In this document: piece after piece, positions 37,514 to 46,651 of the stretch
How the letters are laid out: each line of letters starts with the position of its first letter
Numbering within the stretch: the stretch's first letter is position 1
DNA from: Candidatus Jidaibacter acanthamoeba
GTDB taxonomy: Bacteria; Pseudomonadota; Alphaproteobacteria; Rickettsiales; Midichloriaceae
Assembly: GCF_000815465.1 (NCBI RefSeq)
Contig: NZ_JSWE01000096.1
Span: 1 to 64,000 of the forward strand
Length of the DNA: 64,000 nt
Reading direction: 5' to 3'
The notes under the pieces: generated by a model
The model's input: only the letters and a program-made list of their open reading frames with translations
Database searches by the model: none
What the model was told of the DNA's origin: nothing
Translations under genes and position numbers: made by a program

Positions 37514-38022
37514 TGGATAGTATAAACTTAGATTATCTGATTACCTCCTGTGCCGTAGATAGGGATATTATATCCGCTATTATTAAAGTTGAATCAAACG
37601 GTTATCCATGGGTGATTAATGATAATACTACTAAAAAAATACTAAGATTCAACACACAAGATGAAGTTACCGAAAAAGCAAACGAGCTACTGAGTAAAGG
37701 ACATAATTTGGATTTAGGCTTGAGCCAAATAAACTCGGGTAATTTAAAGAAATTAAATTTATCCGTAGAACAAGTTATCGAGCCATGTACTAACCTTAAA
37801 GCTGCTGCATCCATTTTTAATAATTTTTACAAAATTGCTGCGCTTAAGTTTAAAGGTAAAGACCAAGTATTATTCCATACCTTATCCGCCTATAACACAG
37901 GCTCATTCTATAAAGGATATAAATATGCGAAAAAAGTATTTAAGCTAATCAATATAGAAAGTAAGGATATTAAATATAATGTTATAACTCCCTTTAATGC
38001 GCCTATAATGGTGGAGTGGTAA
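37513..38022 (+). CDS. Lytic transglycosylase (VirB1/TrbN-like)
   Basis: A 169-residue SLT-domain protein from ATG 37513, overlapping the traF stop; the frame extends upstream only as overlap. Catalytic Glu27 in IIKVESNGYPW, then LDLGLSQINSGNL and LSAYNTGSF, the standard lytic transglycosylase motifs. No signal peptide is evident, as in some TrbN/VirB1 relatives. It locally opens peptidoglycan for the transfer channel. Confidence 0.9.
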   Translation: MDSINLDYLITSCAVDRDIISAIIKVESNGYPWVINDNTTKKILRFNTQDEVTEKANELLSKGHNLDLGLSQINSGNLKKLNLSVEQVIEPCTNLKAAASIFNNFYKIAALKFKGKDQVLFHTLSAYNTGSFYKGYKYAKKVFKLINIESKDIKYNVITPFNAPIMVEW

Positions 38023-38026
38023 ATAG

Positions 38027-39217
38027 ATGATAAGAAAGCCGTTTATCATCCAATTGGTATTTTCTGCACTTATCGGATATTTTGCATGGGGTGGAAGTGA
38101 AATGTGGCTAGCTTTAGCCCCTTGCTTTGTTGTAGTATGGGCATTTTCTAGAAACAAAATCCATGCTTACTTTTGTGCTCTTTCATATTACCTTGCGGCA
38201 AGCCATGGTTTAATAAAAGGAGCCGGTGTATTCTTCGGTAGCCCCGGCAAAGAGGAAGTATCTATCGTTTCAGGAATAGCTATCTGGGTTTTACCTAACA
38301 TTATTTTAGCGCTTCCTTGGGCATTACTTTGGGGTAAAAAATATTATTATCTGAGAGTATCGCTTATTATATTAAGTGTATCTATTCCGCCTATAGGGTT
38401 GTTCGGTTGGGCTAACCCGATTACAGCTGCCGGAGTGATATTTCCCGGCTTAGGTTGGCCGGGGTTAATTGCTACTTTCATACTACTGATATTACTTTGT
38501 TACATGTTTCAAGCTTCTAAGAGCTTAAATATAAGTATAGGCTTTCTTTTAATTCTCTCGGTATTTTGCCGAATCAATTATAAGGAGCAGTCTCATATCT
38601 CTGGTATTGTAGGGATTAATACTAAGCTTTGTTGGATTAAATCTTCAGAAGATGAATATGAGCATAATAAATTACTAATTGAAACAGTAGATGAAGTTCT
38701 TGCAGCTCATAAAGCACTAAAGCTTATTTTACTACCCGAATTAGTGATAGGAACTTGGAATAATGCAAATAAGCACTTATGGGAGAAGATAAACCGTAAA
38801 TGTAAAGACTTAGGAATTACGGTTTTTCTGGGTGGGAGAATTAATCTTAACCAAAGAGAATATATAAGCGGAATGATAGCAATAGGTAAAGAAGAAGGTG
38901 CAATACTGTTTGATCGAGTGCCTGTGCCGATAAGCATGTGGCGCCCATGGGCAAAAGGTAAATCAACAGCTATCAGCTACTGGTCTCATCCCGGGGTTTA
39001 TAGTATCCAAGGTAAAAGAGTCGCGAGCATTATATGTTATGAGCAGCTGCTCATTTGGCCTATATTGCATTCAATGGTATATAACCCTGAGATATTACTT
39101 GCTTCCTCCAATACTTGGTGGGCAAAGAATACCAATATCCCTTCCATCCAGCAACAAGTAACCAAAGCATGGGCTAAGTTGTTCAATATTCAATTAGTGA
39201 GAGCGGTGAATAAGTGA
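38027..39217 (+). CDS. traB: TraB-like conjugal transfer protein (nitrilase fold)
   Basis: A 396-residue protein: membrane half (about five TM helices, 1-180) followed by a nitrilase/apolipoprotein N-acyltransferase-like domain, as in Ti-plasmid TraB. Catalytic-type residues seen: Glu in LLPELVIG and Cys in ASIICYEQLL; the usual Lys between them is less clear (the segment reads FDRVPVPISMWRPW). It raises transfer efficiency in Ti plasmids by an unknown reaction. Last gene of the operon. Confidence 0.82.
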   Translation: MIRKPFIIQLVFSALIGYFAWGGSEMWLALAPCFVVVWAFSRNKIHAYFCALSYYLAASHGLIKGAGVFFGSPGKEEVSIVSGIAIWVLPNIILALPWALLWGKKYYYLRVSLIILSVSIPPIGLFGWANPITAAGVIFPGLGWPGLIATFILLILLCYMFQASKSLNISIGFLLILSVFCRINYKEQSHISGIVGINTKLCWIKSSEDEYEHNKLLIETVDEVLAAHKALKLILLPELVIGTWNNANKHLWEKINRKCKDLGITVFLGGRINLNQREYISGMIAIGKEEGAILFDRVPVPISMWRPWAKGKSTAISYWSHPGVYSIQGKRVASIICYEQLLIWPILHSMVYNPEILLASSNTWWAKNTNIPSIQQQVTKAWAKLFNIQLVRAVNK

Positions 39218-39239
39218 AGAAGACAATATTCTAAGAAAA

Positions 39240-39281
39240 TTCCCTCAGCTATACTTATTATATCAAGCAGAGATGAGGGAA
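39240..39281. terminator. Possible terminator at end of the transfer operon
   Basis: An 8-bp perfect inverted repeat TTCCCTCA / TGAGGGAA with a 26-nt loop lies between traB and the converging SSB-like gene. No strong T tract follows, so its role as a terminator is tentative. Confidence 0.4.
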
Positions 39282-39296
39282 GAATATAAAATATCC

Positions 39297-39668
39297 TTAA
39301 CTACTCATAGCCTTAGGCATAAGAGCTATTCCTAAGCGGGTATCTACTTTGATAACGACTTGAGCATGTGAGTCATCCATACCGGCCTGTATGATATCCA
39401 GTTCACCTATAAAAATAGCTTTTCTGTCTTTAAGCAGTAATGGTTTGTAAAAGTTTGATAAGCTTTCATCGGTAATATGAATTTTAAACCATCTGGGCTC
39501 AAATATCTCTTCTCCTGTGGTAGTATCATATCCTATAGCTTTATTTACGGTTACGGTAGCAATGCCGTATGCTTTTCTGTTTAAATCATGATGAATTTCC
39601 AGGTCTCTTGCCATTGTGCCGTAGACTTGTGCTTGTGCTGAATCTTTCTTAAACGCTCCATTAAATGT
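39297..39668 (-). CDS. SSB-like protein, second copy, start uncertain
   Basis: The ATG at 39614 gives 105 residues, but the frame is open 18 codons further, to 39668, and those residues (AQVYGTMARDLEIHH) align with the first strand of the SSB-like protein at 11474. No ATG, GTG or TTG lies upstream in that extension, so either translation starts at a rare codon, the N-terminal strand is lost, or the gene is damaged. WFKIHITDESLSNF and IFIGELDIIQAG match the SSB core. It converges on traB and would be expressed apart from the operon. Confidence 0.5.
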   Translation of the reverse strand, partial: TFNGAFKKDSAQAQVYGTMARDLEIHHDLNRKAYGIATVTVNKAIGYDTTTGEEIFEPRWFKIHITDESLSNFYKPLLLKDRKAIFIGELDIIQAGMDDSHAQVVIKVDTRLGIALMPKAMSS

Positions 39669-40081
39669 TTAATAATTGTTAGTTGTAATTATCGGTTAAA
39701 CCACTTGAAGTTTGATGGAGGAATGATAGAATATGCATCAAACAATTTTATAATTACTAAAAAAGTAACTAATCATAGTTTCAGGTTTAGAAGGAAATAT
39801 ACTTGTAGAATACTGCGTTCATACAACATAGTTAACCTCAGAATCTCTTTTGCCTTGCTCAACTCGTTTTATATGGTATTGCAAGTTTTAATATTACAGG
39901 AATTTATTAAGCTAACTGTGAGCCTAAAGTTGTTTCTTACGCAAAATTCAGGTTAAGGAATAAACATATGCAAAAAAGACTGTTTTTATAAATCTAAAAA
40001 ACAGTCCTGATCTTTTTATTAATAACATTTATTAAGCCTAAGTAACTACCCCACCGGCAAGACATTTATAGAGCAATATCC
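39669..40081. other. Intergenic region, no gene supported
   Basis: About 410 bp. An 83-codon plus-strand open frame at 39705 has no ribosome binding site, odd composition and no family resemblance, so it is not called. The only clear element is the hairpin at 39972-40006. Confidence 0.4.
39972..40006 (-). terminator. Terminator of the gene at 40082
   Basis: A 10-bp inverted repeat (GACTGTTTTT / AAAAACAGTC, loop about 9) followed on the minus strand by a run of T. It lies about 75 bp downstream of the stop of the minus-strand gene starting at 40714. Confidence 0.65.
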
Positions 40082-40714
40082 TTAAGACCCTCTAACGATT
40101 GATTGTCCGTTTCCTCTATCAGATAAATTTCTAGCATCTTTGCTATATTTAATTTTTTCAACTTTAGAATCAACTTTACATTTTTTCTCTTTATTAGTTT
40201 TTTCAGGTGAAGAGTCATCCGCTCCTTTTCCAAGTGCGGAGTTTCTAGAATCGTTTACAATTTGTTCAAAACTACGTTTTTTAGAGCTCTCTGCAGCTTT
40301 CTCCTTTTCTAGGGGTTTATGGTCTTGTTCTTTTACCTCATTACACACTGTTTGTGACTTAGCAATTTGCCTTGCAAACTGATCAGTGAATGGTTCATTG
40401 GTAAGCTCATTGAGAGGAATTGCACTATCTAGAGTATATTGTATGGAAGGAAAGCCGGGATCTATCAACCATTTTTTAAGATCTGAGTAATAACATAAAG
40501 TAATATATTCATTCTCCAATAATTCCTGTAAAAATTTTTTAAAAGAAAAATATCTTTCCTTGGGTGGGTAAGTACTGTTAAAATCTACCATAAACTTAAA
40601 AGGCTCTTCTTCAAGCTCTTCTTTAGCTGTAATACAAACATTAACGAAGCCATATTTTTTTGCCTCCTCTTGAATTCTATCCCTGCAGCTTATTAGCTTT
40701 TCTACACTTAACAT
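40082..40714 (-). CDS. MNT-like (degenerate nucleotidyltransferase) protein with charged tail
   Basis: A 210-residue protein. Residues about 5-90 resemble the minimal nucleotidyltransferase fold (RDRIQEEAKKYGFVNVCITA followed by FKFMVDF), but the catalytic GSxxRG..SDxD is missing. The C-terminal half is lysine/glutamate/serine-rich and holds basic clusters (SSKKRSFEQIV, about 143-153; EKKCKVDSK). It is 144 bp downstream of, and on the same strand as, a HEPN-like gene, the usual partner of MNT proteins. It may be a non-catalytic antitoxin, or a host-directed protein given the tail. Confidence 0.5.
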   Translation of the reverse strand: MLSVEKLISCRDRIQEEAKKYGFVNVCITAKEELEEEPFKFMVDFNSTYPPKERYFSFKKFLQELLENEYITLCYYSDLKKWLIDPGFPSIQYTLDSAIPLNELTNEPFTDQFARQIAKSQTVCNEVKEQDHKPLEKEKAAESSKKRSFEQIVNDSRNSALGKGADDSSPEKTNKEKKCKVDSKVEKIKYSKDARNLSDRGNGQSIVRGS

Positions 40715-40858
40715 ATTCTTTCTCTTTATAAATTATTAATTTGAATAATATCAATTTAGAGCATTTATCTCAATATAATTGATATTAATATTTTAGTTTC
40801 TTATGTGTAAAAAGTTTACACTCTAAACATCAAGCAGTTTTTTTAACTTCCAATGCTA

Positions 40859-42037
40859 TTATCCCCTGCCTTTATCCTGTTTTTCATCTTTTTTACCAAA
40901 AACAAAAGGTTTGATTTTTTCTCTCGGTTTTATTGAGAAACTCATTAAACCCGTTTGAGTTTGCTGTGGTTCCTGCTTATCTTCTTTTTGCTTTTTAGCT
41001 TTTTCTTGGCTGGATATGCTACTACTTGTACGAAAAGTGGTGGTTTGCTTATCAACTTCTGTTTTAGTTTTAGTAACTTGATCTACTTTGCGTTTTTGCG
41101 GGGTACCGGTGTCAGATAAAGATAATGAAAATTTACTTTCCGCTAATGTGCGGCTTTGGATCTCTTTAAGTTCTTTTGTAGTATAGGCTTCTTTCTCACC
41201 GATATCTTCACTTCTTCCTATTTGAGAGTCTGCAATGCTTATATGTTTGCTTTCATCTTCTTTTGGGACACTGGGTGTTTGAGTGACATTAATCTTAGAA
41301 GAACCCAAGGTAATTTTATGGCTAGAATGATCATAGGTAGATATGGTTTCTATCATTTGACTAAAATCTTTGTTATCTACTTCAGCAGCATGGAAAATTT
41401 TATCACGCCAATGTTTACTCATTCCTAATGAAGTATCTACTTGTCCTTTAGCTACTAATGGTTCTGATATTTGGTTACAAGCTTCTCCAAAACATCCTAA
41501 GCAATATAATATTGCTTCTTTATTTTTGTATTTTGAACTTAAAAAGTTATCAACTTTCATGCGCTGTAATTGCATATCAGAATAATATGCTTGGTAAAGT
41601 TCGGTTGTTGAAGGGATAGTTCCCTGGTTAGTTTGTTGAAAGTGAAAATGTAGATTCTCCCACCGTTCATTTGTAGCTTGCGATGAATACTTGGAATTAT
41701 TTTTGTATATAGCGTAATTTCTTAGCTTAACTAGTAATATACCATTATTTTGAGCTAAGTTATCTGCCTCAGCATTTACAAAATCAACTATACTTTGTTT
41801 GTCAATATCAAAATATCCATGCACTAAACCATTCCGCAATATATTCAAATTAGGATATTTTTTACTGCTCGGATCTTTAGATTTATCTTCCTGGACTCTT
41901 GTTTCTAAAATTCTTATTAAATGGTACATTGCAGCATTATATTGTTGAGAGAGAGGATTATTTTTAAATTCATCCGTATTCACTAATTCTTTAAGTATTT
42001 TGCATCGCTTTTCAATGCTCATAGTTTTTTTTGGCAT
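40859..42037 (-). CDS. Tandem HEPN-domain protein with long basic tail
   Basis: A 392-residue protein. Two HEPN-like segments: LNILRNGLVHGYFDID (Arg68-x4-His73) and, after GCFGEACNQIS, HWRDKIFHAAEVD (Arg211-x4-His216). The R-x4-6-H motif is the RNase active site of HEPN toxins such as HepT. Residues about 240-392 are a disordered Lys/Gln/Ser/Thr-rich tail with KRK at 315-317. It lies upstream of the MNT-like gene, suggesting a derived HEPN/MNT toxin-antitoxin pair near the right end of the ICE, but the long tails are not typical and may point to another use. Confidence 0.58.
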   Translation of the reverse strand: MPKKTMSIEKRCKILKELVNTDEFKNNPLSQQYNAAMYHLIRILETRVQEDKSKDPSSKKYPNLNILRNGLVHGYFDIDKQSIVDFVNAEADNLAQNNGILLVKLRNYAIYKNNSKYSSQATNERWENLHFHFQQTNQGTIPSTTELYQAYYSDMQLQRMKVDNFLSSKYKNKEAILYCLGCFGEACNQISEPLVAKGQVDTSLGMSKHWRDKIFHAAEVDNKDFSQMIETISTYDHSSHKITLGSSKINVTQTPSVPKEDESKHISIADSQIGRSEDIGEKEAYTTKELKEIQSRTLAESKFSLSLSDTGTPQKRKVDQVTKTKTEVDKQTTTFRTSSSISSQEKAKKQKEDKQEPQQTQTGLMSFSIKPREKIKPFVFGKKDEKQDKGRG

Positions 42038-42478
42038 ATTGCTATATTATTGTTTTTATAATTAATATTACAAATGTTAACATATTTTTTTATAAAAATC
42101 CAGTTTGACTAAAAAATTTTAAATAACTTAATTAATAATGCTACTTAGAAGTATTCTTTAGTTAATTTTAGTTGATATATAGGAGGTAACACATTTTTAT
42201 GAAAGAGAATTTAAGTGGGCATATTCATAAGCTTTTTTAATAAGATACAGATAATCTATGTTCAATATAAGGAAAAAAAAAAGACGGTTGAGAAGAGGGA
42301 GGCTGAGAATTAAGTTACACGCTATTGATATCTTACATCAAAAAATTAATGAAATTATTTCTAATAAAAAGAATAAATTTTATAACTTGTATAATATTAA
42401 TTTATATAGAGTGTAGAAAATATGTAGAAAATAAAGAGTTAGTAAATATAAAATAAATATTGTAACCTAGGTATTGCC
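42038..42478. other. Right-end intergenic region of the ICE
   Basis: About 440 bp up to attR. Only tiny open frames occur: a 13-codon one at 42199 after a strong AGGAGG (42181-42186, spacing 12), and an 18-codon one at 42258. Neither is convincing. It holds the right copy of the 20-bp inner repeat and the upstream region of the HEPN gene. Confidence 0.4.
42411..42430. repeat. Inner terminal repeat, right copy (20 bp)
   Basis: Identical to 488-507 and in the same orientation; here it ends 48 bp before the attR repeat. Possible recombinase arm site; see the left copy. Confidence 0.5.
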
Positions 42479-42530
42479 TGGTGCGCCCGAGAGGAGTCGA
42501 ACCCCTAGCCTTTAGATCCGTAGTCTAACG
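42479..42530. repeat. attR: 52-bp direct repeat within tRNA-Arg
   Basis: Exact copy of 313-364. It spans the tRNA 3' end through the anticodon stem-loop (anticodon at 42519-42521). The element supplies the 3' half here and so keeps the tRNA gene whole after integration. Confidence 0.93.
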
Positions 42531-42555
42531 CTCTATCCAGTTGAGCTACGGGCGC
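42479..42555 (-). tRNA. tRNA-Arg(ACG)
   Basis: Complete cloverleaf on the minus strand: acceptor GCGCCCG / CGGGCGC, D stem GCTC/GAGC, anticodon stem TTAGA/TCTAA with loop CTACGGA (anticodon ACG, read as ICG), T stem AGGGG/CCTCT with TTCGACT loop, encoded CCA end at 42479-42481. It is the integration target of the ICE. Confidence 0.97.
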
Positions 42556-42723
42556 TTTGTAAGCTAAAGGGAGAATTTAATAATAAAACTCGGTTATGTC
42601 AAAGGAAATATAAAGTGATGTATAAATCTCTATATTATAAAGGGTGCTAAACTAATTTATAATTATAAAATTTTACCTTTTTCTGAAAATGTTCTGCTCT
42701 TGCTTCCCGCCTTTTTTGTTAGT

Positions 42724-44313
42724 TTAGGAGATGATAATAGGAGAATTCGGCTCTAAACCCTTTTTCCGTTTATATAGTATGGAAGAAGCATGCCGTTTTG
42801 TGAATGAATTCTCAACAGGTCTCTTGTAAGAAACTTGAGGTGGCGCCATATATCTGATTTCTTCAATTGTTGATATTATTACCTGATTTCTAAGTATGGT
42901 TGAGGTTTGCATACCACTACACATAACACTTGTAGGGGGCGGTTGGAAATTTTGAGTTATTGTGTTTTCTTTGCACGGTTCGGCTATTCCTAATTCTGCT
43001 TCTAAGGCATATACTCTTTCTTTTAATTTTTTAATTTCTTCCTTTTCAAGCTTATCACGTTTATATATTTCTCTTAATTCTGCTTCATAAGCAGCGGCGC
43101 CATCGGATAAGATTGCTCGTGTGGGCATGATATATTCCGGATAATTTAACCCTATTTTTGCAGCACTGGCCGTGTTTAAACCATTATTATGACTAATTAT
43201 GAATAAATTTATCAAGTGTTTTTTTACTTCGTCAAAATCATACAGCTTAGCTAAATCTAAAGGGGTATTACCTTCATTATCTCTAATATTAATTTTTGCT
43301 TTTAAATCATATAAAAATTTTATCTCATCTTGACTGTGAATATTATATAATACGGCAATATGCAAAATAGTTTGGCCGTCTTCATTTTTTAAATTTATAA
43401 ATTCAGGAGACGCTTTTAATATAACTTTTAACTTAATATAAATATTTGTATCGTTTTTAATATTACTTAAAAGATTTATATATTTTTTGATTGTTAAAAA
43501 ATCACCTAGTCTTTTGCTGACATCTTGCGGGGTTTTACCTTTATTATCTTTAACATTAATGTCAGCACCTTTTTGTAATAAAATTTTTATTAATTTCGTT
43601 TCACCGTAAATAGCCGCTAAGTGCAATGCGGTATGCCCATTGTCATTTTTAAGGCTTATAAATTCAGGGTTACTTTCTAAAATTAAAATAGTTTTATTAA
43701 AAATATTATTTATATAAGTTATTCTATCTCTTATAAACATAATTTTTTCAACTATACATATTTTAATATTATTTAAGCAATCAACGTATTCTTTTGCCTT
43801 TTGAAGTAATTCAGCTATATCCTCAAATATAGGTTCTCTGCTAAAACTGCTCACTTTTCTGTTTTCCTTAATTAACTCAATTTGTCTTAAAGGGTAGGTT
43901 AAAGCCAGATCTAATGCAGTTCTATGTTCGCTGTCTCGAGCGCGAATATTTATATTTGGTATTTTAATAAGTAATCTCACTATAGAAAGACGTCCGTTCT
44001 TGGCAGCCAAATGCAAAGGAGTTTCTCCTCTGGAATTTCTCGTATTAACATTTGCTCCTTTTTTTATTAAAAATTTTGTAAAATCTTTATTTCCGTAAAG
44101 CGAGCTTAAATGTAGGGCTGAAAAATTATTACTATTTTTAATATTAATATAAGTGGTGTGACTCTCTAAAAATTCTTTAATTTTTTGTATCCCTTCAGTT
44201 AACATGCCATAGCGTTTGTTTACTACTCTATCTAATAAACTTATATAATATTGTATTGGAGTTAAAGGCACGGAAGTTTCAGCAGTATTTCTAACAGAGT
44301 TATAATTTTTCAT
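42724..44313 (-). CDS. Ankyrin-repeat protein with coiled coil and basic C terminus
   Basis: A 529-residue protein. Ankyrin units at about 62-160 (NSRGETPLHLAAKNGRLSIV), 220-260 (NGHTALHLAAIYGETKLI) and 305-365; then a short coiled coil near 410-445 and a tail with clusters YKRPVENSFTKRH and LYKRKKG. No signal peptide, as expected for a T4SS effector or intracellular scaffold. It lies downstream of dnaK on the same strand with a terminator between, so it is probably transcribed alone. Confidence 0.78.
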   Translation of the reverse strand: MKNYNSVRNTAETSVPLTPIQYYISLLDRVVNKRYGMLTEGIQKIKEFLESHTTYINIKNSNNFSALHLSSLYGNKDFTKFLIKKGANVNTRNSRGETPLHLAAKNGRLSIVRLLIKIPNINIRARDSEHRTALDLALTYPLRQIELIKENRKVSSFSREPIFEDIAELLQKAKEYVDCLNNIKICIVEKIMFIRDRITYINNIFNKTILILESNPEFISLKNDNGHTALHLAAIYGETKLIKILLQKGADINVKDNKGKTPQDVSKRLGDFLTIKKYINLLSNIKNDTNIYIKLKVILKASPEFINLKNEDGQTILHIAVLYNIHSQDEIKFLYDLKAKINIRDNEGNTPLDLAKLYDFDEVKKHLINLFIISHNNGLNTASAAKIGLNYPEYIMPTRAILSDGAAAYEAELREIYKRDKLEKEEIKKLKERVYALEAELGIAEPCKENTITQNFQPPPTSVMCSGMQTSTILRNQVIISTIEEIRYMAPPQVSYKRPVENSFTKRHASSILYKRKKGLEPNSPIIIS

Positions 44314-44405
44314 TTCACCCTTGAACTAATATAGTAAGAAAATTGCCATAAACATTACTATATTAAGTGAAAATTTAATATAACTTTATTAATTAAGAAG
44401 ACCGA

Positions 44406-44437
44406 AAAATAAAAAAAGCCGGAGGAAAGCTCCGGCT
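44406..44437 (-). terminator. Terminator of dnaK
   Basis: Perfect hairpin AGCCGGAG / CTCCGGCT with a short loop (44417-44437), followed on the minus strand by a T-rich run (44406-44417), 28 bp after the dnaK stop. Confidence 0.88.
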
Positions 44438-44464
44438 CTTGAAATAAAAGTATAATATTAAATA

Positions 44465-46375
44465 TTATTTCTTTTCATCGTCTTTAACTTCTTCAAATTC
44501 GGCATCTACAACTTTTTCATCATTTGTATTATTTGAAGAAGCATTATCCGCTCCCGGTGCATTTTGAGCCTGGGACTCCTGATACATAGCCTCGCCGATC
44601 TTCATTGAAGCTTGGCTTAAAGTATCCGTTTTAGCTTTAATGTCTTCGGCATCTTCACCCTCTAAGGCTTTTTTCAAGGCTTCGATTGCAGATTCAACTT
44701 CAGATTTGGTTTCAGCTGCAACCTTATCACCATGGTCTTTAAGGCTTTTTTCAATAGAGTAGATTAAACTATCCCCATGATTTTTAGCTTCAATCAACTC
44801 TTTGCGTCTGGCATCTTCGGTGGCATTTTCTTCAGCATCTTTAACCATTTTTTTTATTTCCTCATCGGATAAGCCGCCGGAAGCTTGGATAGTTATCTTC
44901 TGCTCTTTACCTGTTGCTTTGTCGGTTGCTGAAACGTGTAATATACCGTTCGCATCAACATCAAATGTTACTTCAATTTGAGGCATTCCACGCGGAGCAG
45001 GAGCTATCCCTTCTAAGTTAAATTGGCCTAAGAATTTATTAGCTGCCGCCATTTTTCTTTCACCTTGGAACACTCTAATGGTTACTGCGCCTTGATTATC
45101 TTCAGCAGTAGAGAACACCTGGCTCTTCTTAGTCGGAATGGTAGAGTTCCTTTCAATAAGCGGGGTAAACACTCCACCCAAAGTTTCAATCCCGATTGAT
45201 AGTGGGGTAACATCAAGTAATACAACATCTTTAACTTCGCCGGTTAATACCGCGCCTTGAATCGCAGCCCCGATTGCAACTACTTCATCAGGGTTCACAC
45301 CTTTATGAGGCTCTTTACCAAAGAATTGCTTAACGGTTTCTATAACTTTCGGCATTCTGGTCATGCCGCCTACTAACACAACTTCATCAATTTTGCTTGC
45401 ATCAATGCCGGCATCTTGAAGAGCTGCTTTACAAGGATCAATAGTGCGCTTGATTAAATCATCGACTAATCCTTCGTATTTAGCTCTGGAAAGTTTTATA
45501 TTCAGGTGTTTAGGCCCTGTGCTGTCCGCTGTGATATAAGGAAGATTTATATCGGTTTCAACTGTATTGGAAAGTTCAATTTTAGCTTTTTCAGCCGCTT
45601 CTTTTAAACGCTGAAGTGCTAACGGATCTTTACTTAAATCAATACCGCTGTCCTTTTTGAATTCTTCAATTAAGAAGTTAAGTATTCTTAAGTCGAAGTC
45701 TTCACCGCCTAAGAAAGTATCTCCGTTGGTAGATTTAACTTCAAATACACCTTCGCCGATTTCAAGGATGGATACATCAAATGTACCGCCACCTAAATCA
45801 TATACAGCGATAGTTTTAGTGCCTTCTTTATCTAAACCGTATGCAAGCGCGGCAGCAGTCGGTTCATTAATGATTCTAAGTACGTCAAGCCCTGCGATTT
45901 TACCTGCGTCTTTAGTTGCTTGCCTTTGTGAATCGTTAAAATAAGCAGGAACGGTAATTACAGCTTTAGTTACTTTTTCACCTAAATAGCTTTCCGCAGT
46001 TTCCTTCATTTTTTGTAAAATAAATGCACTGATTTGGCTAGGTGCATATTTTTCACCCTTGGCTTCCACCCATGCGTCTCCGTTTGTAGCTTTTACAACT
46101 TTATAAGGTACTTTGCTTGCCAACTCTTTAGTTTTCGGATCATCAAAATTACGTCCGATCAACCTTTTTACCGCAAAAATCGTGTTATGCGGGTTAGTTA
46201 CCGCTTGGCGTTTTGCCGGTTGACCGACTAAACGCTCACCTTTATCTGTGAATGCAACTATTGAAGGTGTGGTATTTGCGCCTTCGCTATTATGAATTAC
46301 TTTAGGGTTGCCGCCATCCATAATTGCTACGCATGAGTTGGTGGTACCTAAATCTATACCAATAACTTTACTCAT
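44465..46375 (-). CDS. dnaK: Chaperone DnaK (Hsp70)
   Basis: A 636-residue Hsp70, full length. N-terminal [17 protein letters not shown] (phosphate 1), [14 protein letters not shown] (phosphate 2) and [13 protein letters not shown] (adenosine site) define the ATPase; the substrate domain and lid end with [15 protein letters not shown], the typical bacterial C terminus. GAGG precedes the ATG. dnaJ is not next to it; an ankyrin gene occupies the downstream position. No convincing heat-shock promoter could be picked by eye. Confidence 0.98.
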   Translation of the reverse strand: MSKVIGIDLGTTNSCVAIMDGGNPKVIHNSEGANTTPSIVAFTDKGERLVGQPAKRQAVTNPHNTIFAVKRLIGRNFDDPKTKELASKVPYKVVKATNGDAWVEAKGEKYAPSQISAFILQKMKETAESYLGEKVTKAVITVPAYFNDSQRQATKDAGKIAGLDVLRIINEPTAAALAYGLDKEGTKTIAVYDLGGGTFDVSILEIGEGVFEVKSTNGDTFLGGEDFDLRILNFLIEEFKKDSGIDLSKDPLALQRLKEAAEKAKIELSNTVETDINLPYITADSTGPKHLNIKLSRAKYEGLVDDLIKRTIDPCKAALQDAGIDASKIDEVVLVGGMTRMPKVIETVKQFFGKEPHKGVNPDEVVAIGAAIQGAVLTGEVKDVVLLDVTPLSIGIETLGGVFTPLIERNSTIPTKKSQVFSTAEDNQGAVTIRVFQGERKMAAANKFLGQFNLEGIAPAPRGMPQIEVTFDVDANGILHVSATDKATGKEQKITIQASGGLSDEEIKKMVKDAEENATEDARRKELIEAKNHGDSLIYSIEKSLKDHGDKVAAETKSEVESAIEALKKALEGEDAEDIKAKTDTLSQASMKIGEAMYQESQAQNAPGADNASSNNTNDEKVVDAEFEEVKDDEKK

Positions 46376-46651
46376 ATTTTCCTCAAAAATTATTAAATAA
46401 TATTTTATGAAGTGTATATAGTTCGTACATTTTTGATTACAAGGGTAGGACGAATAAAATTTTAAACTAAAAATATTTATTCTAACTTTAGAAAAGTAAT
46501 ATGAGATAATATTTTACTCATTCATATACTTCAGGTAGAAAAGTAATATTATTATTAAACTTTAATATTATTTTGGAGTTCAGCTTGTTATAAGAATAGT
46601 TTTATAGTATAATTTTTATCAATAGCGGTGAAATATCAAAGATTAAATATT

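Larger units (their letters stand above)
313..42530. mobile_element. Integrative conjugative element with P-type (Trb) T4SS, inserted at tRNA-Arg(ACG)
   Basis: The two ends are an exact 52-bp direct repeat (313-364 and 42479-42530). The right copy is the 3' part of an intact tRNA-Arg gene and the left copy is the displaced fragment. A tyrosine recombinase starts 170 bp inside the left end. The interior encodes a full Trb mating-pair apparatus, coupling protein, relaxase, lytic transglycosylase, SSB-like proteins, O/P-like replication proteins and regulators. Known Rickettsiales conjugative elements (RAGE) mainly use F-like tra genes, so the Trb type is notable. Two IS remnants and several decayed features show it is not pristine, but every core transfer gene is open, so mobility is plausible. 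Confidence 0.88.

Noticed and set aside
39705-39956. Open frame of 83 codons on the plus strand inside the ICE
   Set aside because: No ribosome binding site, unusual residue mix, no resemblance to a family, and located in a gap opposite decaying sequence.
42181-42238. AGGAGG followed by a 13-codon ORF (MKENLSGHIHKLF)
   Set aside because: Strong Shine-Dalgarno but spacing of 12 and a tiny product; could be chance or an arrested leader, not enough to call.
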